DNA of 5,431 bases. Source: an uncultured Bacteroidales bacterium (GTDB lineage Bacteria > Bacteroidota > Bacteroidia > Bacteroidales > Paludibacteraceae). This document shows, in pieces, positions 1 to 4,387 of this stretch. The notes beneath the pieces were generated by a model, which ran no database searches, had not been told where the DNA came from, and saw only the letters and a list, made by a program, of their open reading frames with translations. The translations under genes were made by a program, and so were the position numbers. The stretch's first letter is position 1. The number at the start of each line of letters is the position of its first letter. Location: the NCBI GenBank assembly GCA_937891905.1, contig CALATT010000123.1, positions 1 through 5,431 on the forward strand, read 5' to 3'.

Positions 1-1
1 C

Positions 2-76
2 TTTTACGGCAAGTTCCAATGCTATACGGGCAAGAGAATGGAAGTTTGGTTGTTTGGAGAACTTCTCAAACTTTAA
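2..76 (+). CDS. C-terminal fragment of an unrecognised gene (5' end outside the window)
   Basis: The frame is open from the left edge of the window to TAA at 74-76 and encodes about 24 residues, ending GELLKL. I do not recognise the family. The same frame continues after the stop as the 87-residue ORF that begins at GTG 83. The two pieces could therefore be neighbouring genes, or one gene split by a nonsense change: TAA would be a single C-to-T change from CAA, giving KLQQAVEF. Too little sequence is present to choose between these. Support for a real coding end is weak, because any frame can stay open for 75 bases. Confidence 0.3.
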   Translation, partial: FYGKFQCYTGKRMEVWLFGELLKL

Positions 77-82
77 CAGGCT

Positions 83-346
83 GTGGAGTTCATCGCAGAT
101 GATGTCCGTGCAAGCATCACAATCACACCTAACCAGGATGTAAATGAGCTTCAGGCCATTGAAATTCTGCGTAAGGCATTGACACCTGAGCAGTTCAGCA
201 AGGTTGTCAAGACTCGTGAGTATATCGATGACGATGAGTTTGAAAAGCTCGTATACGCTCACGAAGTAGAGGCGGACATCCTTATGCCCGCTGTCACTCC
301 CAAGGCTCCCACAGTAACTCTTAGATTAGGAAAGGTGAAGAAGTAA
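83..346 (+). CDS. Unknown 87-residue phage-type protein, or the C-terminal part of a larger one
   Basis: This acidic, helix-rich protein has the core ITPNQDVNELQAIEILRKAL followed by TPEQFSKVVKTREYIDDDEFEKL, and a basic end (LGKVKK). I cannot name a family. GTG at 83 is the only plausible in-frame start, since TAA lies at 74-76 and the next in-frame Met is far inside. Only AGG at 78-80, three bases away, could serve as a ribosome binding site, which is poor next to the strong sites of the following genes. This makes the annotated start suspect. The stop TAA at 344-346 shares its last A with the ATG of thyX (TAATG), which indicates translational coupling and co-transcription. The coding frame is supported by this overlap and by the downstream ribosome binding site lying inside it. 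Confidence 0.65.
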   Translation: MEFIADDVRASITITPNQDVNELQAIEILRKALTPEQFSKVVKTREYIDDDEFEKLVYAHEVEADILMPAVTPKAPTVTLRLGKVKK

Positions 347-993
347 TGAAAGTTGTAAAGCCCTCTTTTGAAATCCTGACCCCCATGGACCGCGAGTCCG
401 TCTGCAAGCAGATTGAGCTCGTCGCTCGTACCTGCTACAAGAGCGAAGATCAAATTACCGACACAAGTGCGCCCAAGATGGTTAAGGCGTTGATCAACCG
501 TAAGCATTTGGCCATGATCGAACACGCTCATGTGTCCGTCAAGTTTACCTGCGACCGAGGCGTTAGCCACGAGATCGTTCGCCACCGTGTAGCGAGCTAT
601 GCTCAGGAGTCTACTCGGTACTGCAATTACAGTCTGGGTAAGCACGGCAACGAGATCACTGTAATCGAGCCGTTCTTCTTCAAGCATGGCACTCCTGAAT
701 ACGCCGCATGGTACGAAGCTTGCCTGTGGAGTGAGAAGATGTACATGGAACTGCTCAGCATGGGTCGTAGTCCTCAGGAAGCTCGCTCCGTCCTGCCTAA
801 CAGCTTGAAGACGGAGATCGTTGTTACAATGAACCTGCGCGAGTGGCTCCACTTCTTCAGTCTTCGGGCTGTTGGCACAACCGGCGCTCCTCATCCTCAG
901 ATGAAGGAAAGTGCCCTGCCTGTTCTGGAAGCCTTTGCAGAAGCTCTGCCTGAGGTGTTTGGTGACCTCTACGCTCAGGCTATTTTCGGGTAA
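346..993 (+). CDS. thyX: Flavin-dependent thymidylate synthase ThyX
   Basis: ThyX methylates dUMP to dTMP using methylene-tetrahydrofolate, NAD(P)H and FAD, and works as a cytoplasmic homotetramer. The 215 residues match the usual family length. The diagnostic ThyX signature RHR-x7-S is at residues 79-89 (RHRVASYAQES) and is followed by TRY. The dUMP-binding and catalytic region is LPNSLKTEIVVTMNLREW (150-167), with the key Arg at 174 in HFFSLR. The end of the catalytic domain reads GAPHPQM (180-186). ATG at 346 is preceded by AAAGGTG (331-337) at good spacing and overlaps the previous stop. Phages often carry thyX to secure thymidine supply during replication. Its position just upstream of a DUF1599 protein fits nucleotide metabolism, possibly linked to modified bases. 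The identification is firm, while the biological purpose is inferred. Confidence 0.96.
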   Translation: MKVVKPSFEILTPMDRESVCKQIELVARTCYKSEDQITDTSAPKMVKALINRKHLAMIEHAHVSVKFTCDRGVSHEIVRHRVASYAQESTRYCNYSLGKHGNEITVIEPFFFKHGTPEYAAWYEACLWSEKMYMELLSMGRSPQEARSVLPNSLKTEIVVTMNLREWLHFFSLRAVGTTGAPHPQMKESALPVLEAFAEALPEVFGDLYAQAIFG

Positions 994-999
994 GGAGGT
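994..999 (+). promoter_or_regulatory. Near-perfect Shine-Dalgarno site overlapping the end of thyX
   Basis: TAAGGAGGT at 991-999 begins with the thyX stop codon and contains an unbroken match to the 16S anti-SD core. It sits six bases before ATG 1006. It is the main evidence that the short ORF starting at 1006 is a real gene. Confidence 0.85.
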
Positions 1000-1005
1000 A
1001 AAGTT

Positions 1006-1173
1006 ATGAGACCTAGTTACAAGAGAGTTCTGCGTATGAACAACTCTGTAGACGGTGCCACTTCTCCTTACTGCTGGGGCAAAAAGCCTCACAAGAAGTA
1101 CAAGGGTGTGGCAGGTAAAGGTGGGTACACCACCAACTTTGAAATCAAGGACGGAGACAGAAAGGAGAACTGA
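1006..1173 (+). CDS. Small basic protein of unknown function (55 residues)
   Basis: Translation starts MRPSYKRVLRMNN and ends DGDRKEN, with stop TGA at 1171-1173. The protein is rich in Lys, Arg and Gly (KKPHKKYKG near residues 26-34, then GKGGYTT) and has one Cys. Its charge would suit nucleic-acid contact, but no known fold is visible. The perfect Shine-Dalgarno site just upstream supports it. So does AAAGGAG near its end (1161-1167), which serves the next gene, and the gap to that gene is only two bases. It is therefore part of the thyX operon. I do not recognise the family. Confidence 0.8.
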   Translation: MRPSYKRVLRMNNSVDGATSPYCWGKKPHKKYKGVAGKGGYTTNFEIKDGDRKEN

Positions 1174-1175
1174 TT

Positions 1176-1490
1176 ATGGCTTACACGGAAAAGGAACACC
1201 AGAATAAGGTGAACACTTTCGAGGACATTACCATTGCTCTCCGTACTCTGTACGATGCGAAGAATCGTGACTATAACGACAGCTTTGGTCAGTCCTTCGA
1301 GAAGTGGGGTCTGCCCATGTCCTGTATTCGCTTGGGCGACAAGCTGAACCGTCTGGAATCCTTTGCTCAGGGAAAGGATATGAAGGTTCATGATGAGAGT
1401 ATCAAGGACACTCTTATGGATATGGCTAACTACGCTATCATGACTCTTGTCGAGCTGGAGCTCGCGGAGAAGAAAATCAAGGAGGAATAA
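1176..1490 (+). CDS. DUF1599 / nucleotide modification associated domain 1 (Nmad1) protein
   Basis: This 104-residue, all-helical protein consists of the single domain known as DUF1599 or Nmad1. Landmarks are KNRDYNDSF (29-37), FEKWG (41-45), RLGDKLNRLE (52-61), DESIKDTLMDMANYAI (73-88) and a final charged helix. The Asp/Glu/Lys-rich motifs recall nucleotide-binding helical domains. Nmad1 proteins are known from phages, where comparative work ties them to modified-base or nucleotide metabolism, but their reaction is not established as far as I know. ATG 1176 is served by AAAGGAG at 1161-1167. The next gene follows after three bases. Placement after thyX supports a role with thymidine or deoxyuridine nucleotides, which is inference. 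Confidence 0.85.
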   Translation: MAYTEKEHQNKVNTFEDITIALRTLYDAKNRDYNDSFGQSFEKWGLPMSCIRLGDKLNRLESFAQGKDMKVHDESIKDTLMDMANYAIMTLVELELAEKKIKEE

Positions 1491-1493
1491 ATC

Positions 1494-1925
1494 GTGGCAA
1501 AAGAAGAAAAGATCATCAAATGCAAATATGCAGGAGACCCGGAAGACGAATACTGCTCTAAATGCGACGGTCTTCATCCTGTAGATGACGCAGGTCATGC
1601 TCAGCCCGCTACTAAGTGCGGCGGCTATGAGCCCGAAGAGCAAGTGCAGGAGCAGGCCGCGCCTGAAGCACCCGCCTCTGCCAGCGAGAGTTGCGGAGAC
1701 TCGTGCGAAGCAAGCGCACCTAACAATGAATGCGTTAAGGGCATTACCAGCGTCATTCGCGCTGAGAGCGGCGTCAGTCGTGAGATTAACGGCGTCTGGT
1801 ACAAGTTTATGTTCTCTGAAGAGCGTATTGTGCCTGAAGGCTGTGATATCGAAGCTGAGAAGCAAGCCCTGTGGGACTCCATCAACGCAGAAGTTGATGC
1901 TCAGGTCGAAGCCGTAAGAAACTAA
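1494..1925 (+). CDS. Two-part Cys-containing phage protein of unknown function (143 residues)
   Basis: GTG 1494 is chosen because AAGGAGGA (1479-1486) sits seven bases upstream. Three parts are visible. Residues 1-45 hold Cys10, Cys21, Cys24 and Cys42 (the middle pair as CSKC), a possible zinc-binding knuckle. Residues 46-80 are a low-complexity linker rich in Glu, Ala, Pro and Ser with Cys67, Cys71 and Cys80. Residues 82-143 form a folded-looking tail with INGVWYKFMFSEERIVPEG and a Glu-rich helix containing ALWDSINAEVDAQVEAV. I cannot name the family, although the tail has the look of a recurrent phage domain. It is the last gene of the thyX cassette and is followed by a hairpin. A longer ORF on the opposite strand over this region is a shadow. 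Confidence 0.8.
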   Translation: MAKEEKIIKCKYAGDPEDEYCSKCDGLHPVDDAGHAQPATKCGGYEPEEQVQEQAAPEAPASASESCGDSCEASAPNNECVKGITSVIRAESGVSREINGVWYKFMFSEERIVPEGCDIEAEKQALWDSINAEVDAQVEAVRN

Positions 1926-1936
1926 GAAATTTGCAA

Positions 1937-1967
1937 AACGCCCTTGCATTTCTTGTGCGAGGGCGTT
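1937..1967 (+). terminator. Strong 12-bp hairpin ending the thyX operon
   Basis: Arms 1937-1948 (AACGCCCTTGCA) and 1956-1967 (TGCGAGGGCGTT) pair over 12 positions with one G-T wobble, around a 7-base loop. It begins 11 bases after the last stop codon. The + strand downstream side is only mildly T-rich (ATACTTATAAAT), whereas the - strand would exit into TTTTGCAAATTT. It may therefore work in both directions or better on the - strand. Position and stem strength support a terminator, but the weak T-tract lowers certainty. Confidence 0.7.
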
Positions 1968-1978
1968 ATACTTATAAA

Positions 1979-2120
1979 TGCCACATTACAGTATAACTCT
2001 CCTATGATATCTACCCCTCTCTATCCCGGTACACGAGATATATAACCATTTACAAAGAACTCTTACGATGTCGCATCCGCGACTATCCGTTTTAGTGTGC
2101 TGGGATTCTGTAATGTGGCA
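1979..2120. repeat. Inverted repeat pair A (13 bp perfect, about 20 bp imperfect)
   Basis: The left arm 1979-1991 (TGCCACATTACAG) is the exact reverse complement of the right arm 2108-2120 (CTGTAATGTGGCA). Matching continues past one mismatch on each side, so the arms extend to about 1974-1994 and 2105-2125. The arms are 116 bases apart, and the space between them contains the left arm of pair B. This is read directly from the sequence, and its function is unknown. Confidence 0.9.
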
Positions 2121-2162
2121 ATTATGGACAGGCAACAAATCGGATGCGACATCGTAAGAGTT
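2058..2162. repeat. Inverted repeat pair B (22 bp perfect)
   Basis: The left arm 2058-2079 begins AACTCTTACGATG and ends GCATCCG. The right arm 2141-2162 is its exact reverse complement over all 22 positions. Allowing one mismatch, the match runs on into AAA / TTT. A 61-base spacer separates them and contains the right arm of pair A, so pairs A and B are interleaved and not nested. The right arm continues as TTTTTT (2161-2166), giving a terminator-like stem plus T-run 13 bases before the GGAGG of the initiator gene. The left arm also contains one half of a small hairpin, GTCGC-ATCC-GCGAC (2070-2083), that would compete with B pairing. Confidence 0.92.
2070..2083 (+). other. Short hairpin competing with repeat B
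   Basis: GTCGC (2070-2074), loop ATCC and GCGAC (2079-2083) form a 5-bp GC-rich stem. It occupies the last ten bases of the left B arm and the bases just beyond. In RNA it could fold first and hinder the long-range B stem. This is a small structure and could be chance. Confidence 0.45.
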
Positions 2163-2179
2163 TTTTATTGGCTGAATTT

Positions 2180-2184
2180 GGAGG
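2180..2184 (+). promoter_or_regulatory. Ribosome binding site fixing the initiator start
   Basis: GGAGG lies seven bases before ATG 2192. It excludes the 48-base longer frame from ATG 2144, whose extra codons come from the inverted-repeat arm and the T-run. Confidence 0.85.
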
Positions 2185-2191
2185 AAAACAT

Positions 2192-3046
2192 ATGAGTAAA
2201 ATAAATGATGAAAACTATTATCAAATAAGCGGATGGATGATTAACCGCCTCCAACTTAAAGGAACTGAATTACAGGTATTCGCTATAATCTATGGATTTT
2301 CCCAAGACAGTGAATCTATGTTTGGCGGAAGTATCAGTTATCTGTGTGATTGGGCAGGAGCATCCAAGCCTACAATCATAAAAGCACTGAAAGATTTGGT
2401 TGATAAACAGTTCATAGTTAAAGATACAACCATTATCAACAATGTTACCTTTAACAGGTACCGTGCTAACATCCCAGTTGTTGCGAATTTTACTGGTAGT
2501 AAAGATTCTTTACAGGGTAGTAAAGAATCTTTACTTAATAATAATATAAATAATAATACTCATACACTATCTAAAGATAGTGTATTCGAGACCGGGCCTG
2601 CGCCCAGTACACCGTCTAAAACACCTTCTTCAGGAAAATTATTCAGTTCTGAAAAACAGGTAACTAGAAAGTCATCTGTTCAGAAGACTAACAGTTTCAT
2701 AACAGCTTGTCAGAGAGAGGCATTCAAGAAAGAATTTGCGACCCCAGTGATAGCTGTATTAGACGATTATTTTAGAATGCTCGCAGAGATGAACTGTCTT
2801 TTACCTTCCATGAGTATTGCAGAGCAGTTAACCTGGCTCAAGAAGGTGCCTGAGGATAAGCAGATAGCAGTAGTCAAGAATACTATTTCTAGAGGGTGGA
2901 AGAGTTTGCAGTACGAAGCAGAAGCTAATATCGCAGGCAAAGTCCCCTCTTGGGATACAGCTGACCCCAATGCTTTCCAGGCGAAAACAGAAGAAGAGAA
3001 GAGTCGTGACTGGCGTGAAAATGTGCCTGACGATCATATATTCTAA
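2192..3046 (+). CDS. Phage replication initiator with N-terminal winged helix-turn-helix
   Basis: This 284-residue protein is of the kind often found upstream of DnaC-like loaders in Clostridia phages and conjugative elements. Residues about 8-100 form a winged-helix DNA-binding domain (ENYYQISGWMINRL, then LKGTELQVFAIIYGFSQDS). Its recognition-helix region is GASKPTIIKALKDLVDKQFI (56-75), followed by a wing ending FNRYRANIP. Residues 101-165 are a low-complexity linker with GSKDSLQGSKESLLNNN. Residues 166-284 form a helical C-terminal domain (PVIAVLDDYFRML, then AEQLTWLKKVPEDKQIAVV and SRGWKSLQYEAEAN), likely used to recruit helicase or loader. ATG 2192 is chosen because GGAGG (2180-2184) lies seven bases upstream. 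The ATG at 2144 lies within repeat B and has no such site. The linker DNA carries origin-like repeats. Confidence 0.85.
   Translation: MSKINDENYYQISGWMINRLQLKGTELQVFAIIYGFSQDSESMFGGSISYLCDWAGASKPTIIKALKDLVDKQFIVKDTTIINNVTFNRYRANIPVVANFTGSKDSLQGSKESLLNNNINNNTHTLSKDSVFETGPAPSTPSKTPSSGKLFSSEKQVTRKSSVQKTNSFITACQREAFKKEFATPVIAVLDDYFRMLAEMNCLLPSMSIAEQLTWLKKVPEDKQIAVVKNTISRGWKSLQYEAEANIAGKVPSWDTADPNAFQAKTEEEKSRDWRENVPDDHIF
2495..2534. repeat. Two iteron-like direct repeats, each palindromic, inside the initiator gene
   Basis: GGTAGTAAAGATTCTTTAC (2495-2513) and GGTAGTAAAGAATCTTTAC (2516-2534) differ at one base and are spaced 21 bp start to start, two helical turns. Each is also a palindrome around one central base (AGTAAAGA-N-TCTTTAC). 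A half copy TTTAC sits at 2489-2493. They encode GSKDSLQ and GSKESL in frame, so protein-level duplication is an alternative cause. Confidence 0.8.
2562..2585. repeat. Perfect 24-bp palindrome in the initiator linker
   Basis: ATACACTATCT (2562-2572), centre AA and AGATAGTGTAT (2575-2585) form two 11-base perfect arms. In RNA it would be a tight AU-rich hairpin, and in DNA a dimer binding site. It encodes the THTLSKDSVF portion of the low-complexity linker, where protein constraint should be weak. Confidence 0.85.
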
Positions 3047-3062
3047 GAAATGAGGAACTAAT

Positions 3063-3227
3063 ATGGTTGATAAAGCCTGTCGCAAATGTGGGTGGTATGA
3101 CCCGGAATATGAATGCACCTGCCCAAGCAATGAACCGTGGCAATGTCGGCTTGACAAGGAAGCGGCTGCGGAACTGGACAAGGCGGTTGAAGAATGGAAC
3201 AGGAGGAGGGCAGAAGATGGCAAATGA
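3063..3227 (+). CDS. Small Cys-rich, probable zinc-binding protein (54 residues)
   Basis: MVDKACRKCGWYDPEYECTCPSN continues to a Cys at 28, then a charged helix (DKEAAAELDKAVEEWNRRRA). Cys6, Cys9, Cys18, Cys20 and Cys28 give a CxxC-x8-CxC-x7-C spacing that suggests one zinc site. GAGGA at 3052-3056 lies six bases before ATG 3063, and the gene starts 16 bases after the initiator stop. Its 3' end overlaps the next gene by 11 bases and contains that gene's Shine-Dalgarno site. No specific function can be given. A longer open frame through here beginning at 3067 is out of frame with this gene and only becomes real at 3217. Confidence 0.75.
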   Translation: MVDKACRKCGWYDPEYECTCPSNEPWQCRLDKEAAAELDKAVEEWNRRRAEDGK

Positions 3228-3438
3228 AAAGAAGATTAGCTTGACAGACAAGCAGATACTCGCATTAAAAGCTGTGGCTTATGGATGCAATAAGAACAAG
3301 CGACTTGTTGGTGCTTCTTATGTTAGCGATATTCATTCTACAAAAACGCAAGATATTTCTTTTTATGAAGCGCTGACTTTGGTTTATGAAATTCTTGACG
3401 AATTGGAGGGAAATTCAGATGGCGAAGTACAAGCATAA
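3217..3438 (+). CDS. Unknown small protein in the replication module (73 residues)
   Basis: The protein starts MANEKKISLTDKQILALKAVAYG and ends in an acidic tail (ILDELEGNSDGEVQA). It looks like a small helical protein with one Cys. I do not recognise it. ATG 3217 is chosen because AGGAGGAGGG (3201-3210) lies just upstream, and the in-frame codons before it overlap the preceding Cys-rich gene. The stop at 3436-3438 lies 20 bases inside the next gene, so the pair is translationally coupled. Confidence 0.75.
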   Translation: MANEKKISLTDKQILALKAVAYGCNKNKRLVGASYVSDIHSTKTQDISFYEALTLVYEILDELEGNSDGEVQA

Positions 3439-3616
3439 TTACCTAAAAGAGATATGGTGGAATACGCCGTGGAAGTTCATACCGGAGGTAATTCGCATGA
3501 TGAAGCAAATGCCTTTCAATAGAAAATCGCCTAGAGCTAAGTTTAGAATATGGCTTCGGAATATGCTGTATCTCAGCTGGCAGACTTGTCTTGTGGAGGT
3601 TAAAGATGGAAAATGA
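3419..3616 (+). CDS. Unknown small basic, aromatic-rich protein (65 residues)
   Basis: MAKYKHNYLKEIWWNTPWKF is followed by a strongly basic stretch around residues 29-48 (KQMPFNRKSPRAKFRIWLRN) and ends VEVKDGK. Five Trp in 65 residues is unusual. The charge could suit DNA or RNA contact, but no family is recognised. GGAGG (3405-3409) lies nine bases before ATG 3419. The gene overlaps both neighbours, by 20 bases upstream and 11 bases downstream, which supports expression as part of the operon. Confidence 0.7.
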   Translation: MAKYKHNYLKEIWWNTPWKFIPEVIRMMKQMPFNRKSPRAKFRIWLRNMLYLSWQTCLVEVKDGK

Positions 3617-3710
3617 AAATCGCTGTGTATGTTGCGGTGCTATAATTCCAGAAGGGCAGATAGTGTGCCCTAACTGTCAAGTAACCGTGAAAGAGAGAAA
3701 GGAGACATAA
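3606..3710 (+). CDS. Mini zinc-ribbon protein (34 residues)
   Basis: The whole protein is essentially one zinc ribbon: CVCCGAIIPEGQIVCPNC, with Cys7, Cys9, Cys10, Cys21 and Cys24, then a short charged tail (VKERKET). Very short proteins with this CxxCG / CPxC pattern recur in Firmicutes phages just before a helicase loader, as far as I recall. GGAGGT (3595-3600) is five bases from ATG 3606. The stop TAA at 3708-3710 shares its last A with the ATG of the loader gene. Metal binding is very likely. A role in DNA contact or in helping the loader is inference. Confidence 0.75.
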   Translation: MENENRCVCCGAIIPEGQIVCPNCQVTVKERKET

Positions 3711-4387
3711 TGAACACATTGAAGCAAAAGGACTGCTGGTATCGTGAAGTGTGCTCTGAAGCACCCCACGGTTGTACAGCAACCTGTGTACGGGTTGCTG
3801 AGATGCTGAACCTTATGCAGATGTCTAATCTGCCAAAGTATATGTGGTTCCCCCAGTCGCTGTACGCAGACAAAGACCTTGCCGCTTTCAGAGAGCTGAA
3901 GGCTATCAAGGATGACATTAAAAATTGGGTAAAGGAAGGAAACAGCTTGTACCTCTACTCCAGGTCCTTTGGAAATGGAAAGACGAGTTGGGCTGTGAAG
4001 CTCATGCTCGCATATTTCAACCAAATTTGGAGAGGTAATTGTTTTAGAACTAGGGGTATTTTTATCTCTGTTCCTGAATTCTTTGACCGCGAGCGATTGA
4101 GAATGAACAATCAGGACGATGAGTTTATTCGAATTCGTGACAGTTTACTTGACGCAGACCTCGTTATTTGGGACGATGTATCTGTTGTTAAGATGACTGA
4201 CTACGCAAGCGCAACCTTTTTCAACTTTATTGATGCTCGTGTGTTGTCTGGAAAGGCAAATATCTTCACGGGCAATCTTAATCAGGAAAAGTTGCAAGAG
4301 TTTGTAGGCGGAAGACTAGCGAGCAGAATCTGGAATACTAGCCAGGTTATAGAATTCGTAGACTCAGATAAGAGAGGTAAACGCTGA
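3710..4387 (+). CDS. DnaC/DnaI-like AAA+ helicase loader
   Basis: This 225-residue ATPase is expected to bind and load the replicative helicase at the origin. An N-terminal Cys cluster (Cys9, Cys15, Cys22, Cys26; C-x5-C-x6-C-x3-C) may bind zinc, comparable in idea to the zinc-bearing N-domain of DnaI. Walker A is the variant SRSFGNGKTS (84-93). Walker B is LVIWDD (151-156). The sensor 1 strand is NIFTGNLN, with Asn189. The C-terminal GGRLASRIW (200-208) matches the RxxSR motif of DnaC-type loaders. ATG 3710 overlaps the previous stop, and the TGA at the end overlaps the ATG of the helicase gene (TGATG). AAAGGAG (3699-3705) provides the ribosome binding site, though it sits close to the start. 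Identification as a loader is strong from motifs plus the adjacent helicase. Confidence 0.9.
   Translation: MNTLKQKDCWYREVCSEAPHGCTATCVRVAEMLNLMQMSNLPKYMWFPQSLYADKDLAAFRELKAIKDDIKNWVKEGNSLYLYSRSFGNGKTSWAVKLMLAYFNQIWRGNCFRTRGIFISVPEFFDRERLRMNNQDDEFIRIRDSLLDADLVIWDDVSVVKMTDYASATFFNFIDARVLSGKANIFTGNLNQEKLQEFVGGRLASRIWNTSQVIEFVDSDKRGKR

Larger units (their letters stand above)
1926..2191. other. 266-bp gene-free region ahead of the replication module
   Basis: No credible ORF with a ribosome binding site, and no tRNA-like fold, is seen here on either strand. The region holds the terminator hairpin, two interleaved inverted-repeat pairs, a short internal hairpin and the ribosome binding site of the initiator gene. 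I looked for sigma-70 promoters on both strands and found only isolated -10-like boxes without matching -35 boxes (TATAAA 1973-1978, TATAAC 1993-1998, TGTAAT 2109-2114). Where the replication operon is transcribed from is therefore unresolved. Confidence 0.8.
2489..2585. other. Candidate replication origin within the initiator gene
   Basis: Within 97 bases lie, in order, the two iteron-like palindromic repeats, an unbroken 24-base A/T tract (2535-2558) suited to strand opening, and a perfect 24-bp palindrome (arms 2562-2572 and 2575-2585, centre AA). All fall in the linker between the DNA-binding and C-terminal domains of the initiator. Lambda O and related initiators carry their origin in the same place in their own gene. 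Loader and helicase genes follow downstream. The elements are visible, while origin function is inferred by analogy. Confidence 0.55.

Noticed and set aside
74..76. Stop-codon reassignment, with TAA read as Gln
   Set aside because: TAA ends at least seven well-supported genes here (for example at 346, 993, 1490 and 1925), so it is a normal stop in this genome.
259..1092. 277-codon open frame on the - strand across thyX
   Set aside because: It lies antisense to an unmistakable ThyX, has no ribosome binding site, and its translation shows no family features. It arises from the codon bias of the + strand genes.
1585..1917. 110-codon + strand frame overlapping the 143-residue protein
   Set aside because: It has no ribosome binding site and reads as low-complexity Arg/Leu/Ala sequence in an alternative frame. 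The frame from GTG 1494 has the better site and composition.
1089..1949. 286-codon open frame on the - strand across the DUF1599 and Cys-containing genes
   Set aside because: It is antisense to genes with good starts and motifs, it ends within the terminator hairpin region, and its protein is low-quality and Leu/Phe-rich.
2122..2130. DnaA box
   Set aside because: TTATGGACA differs from TTATCCACA at two core positions, and no second copy lies nearby.
2144..2191. Longer initiator start at ATG 2144
   Set aside because: It lies in the right arm of repeat B and reads through the T-run. GGAGG is correctly spaced only for ATG 2192, where family-like sequence begins.
2495..2534. CRISPR-like repeats
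   Set aside because: There are only two copies, with 2 bases between them and no spacer, inside a coding sequence. Iteron-like repeats fit better.
3067..3216. N-terminal extension of the 73-residue protein back to 3067
   Set aside because: This stretch is out of frame with the Cys-rich gene at 3063-3227, and a strong AGGAGG site marks ATG 3217 as the start.
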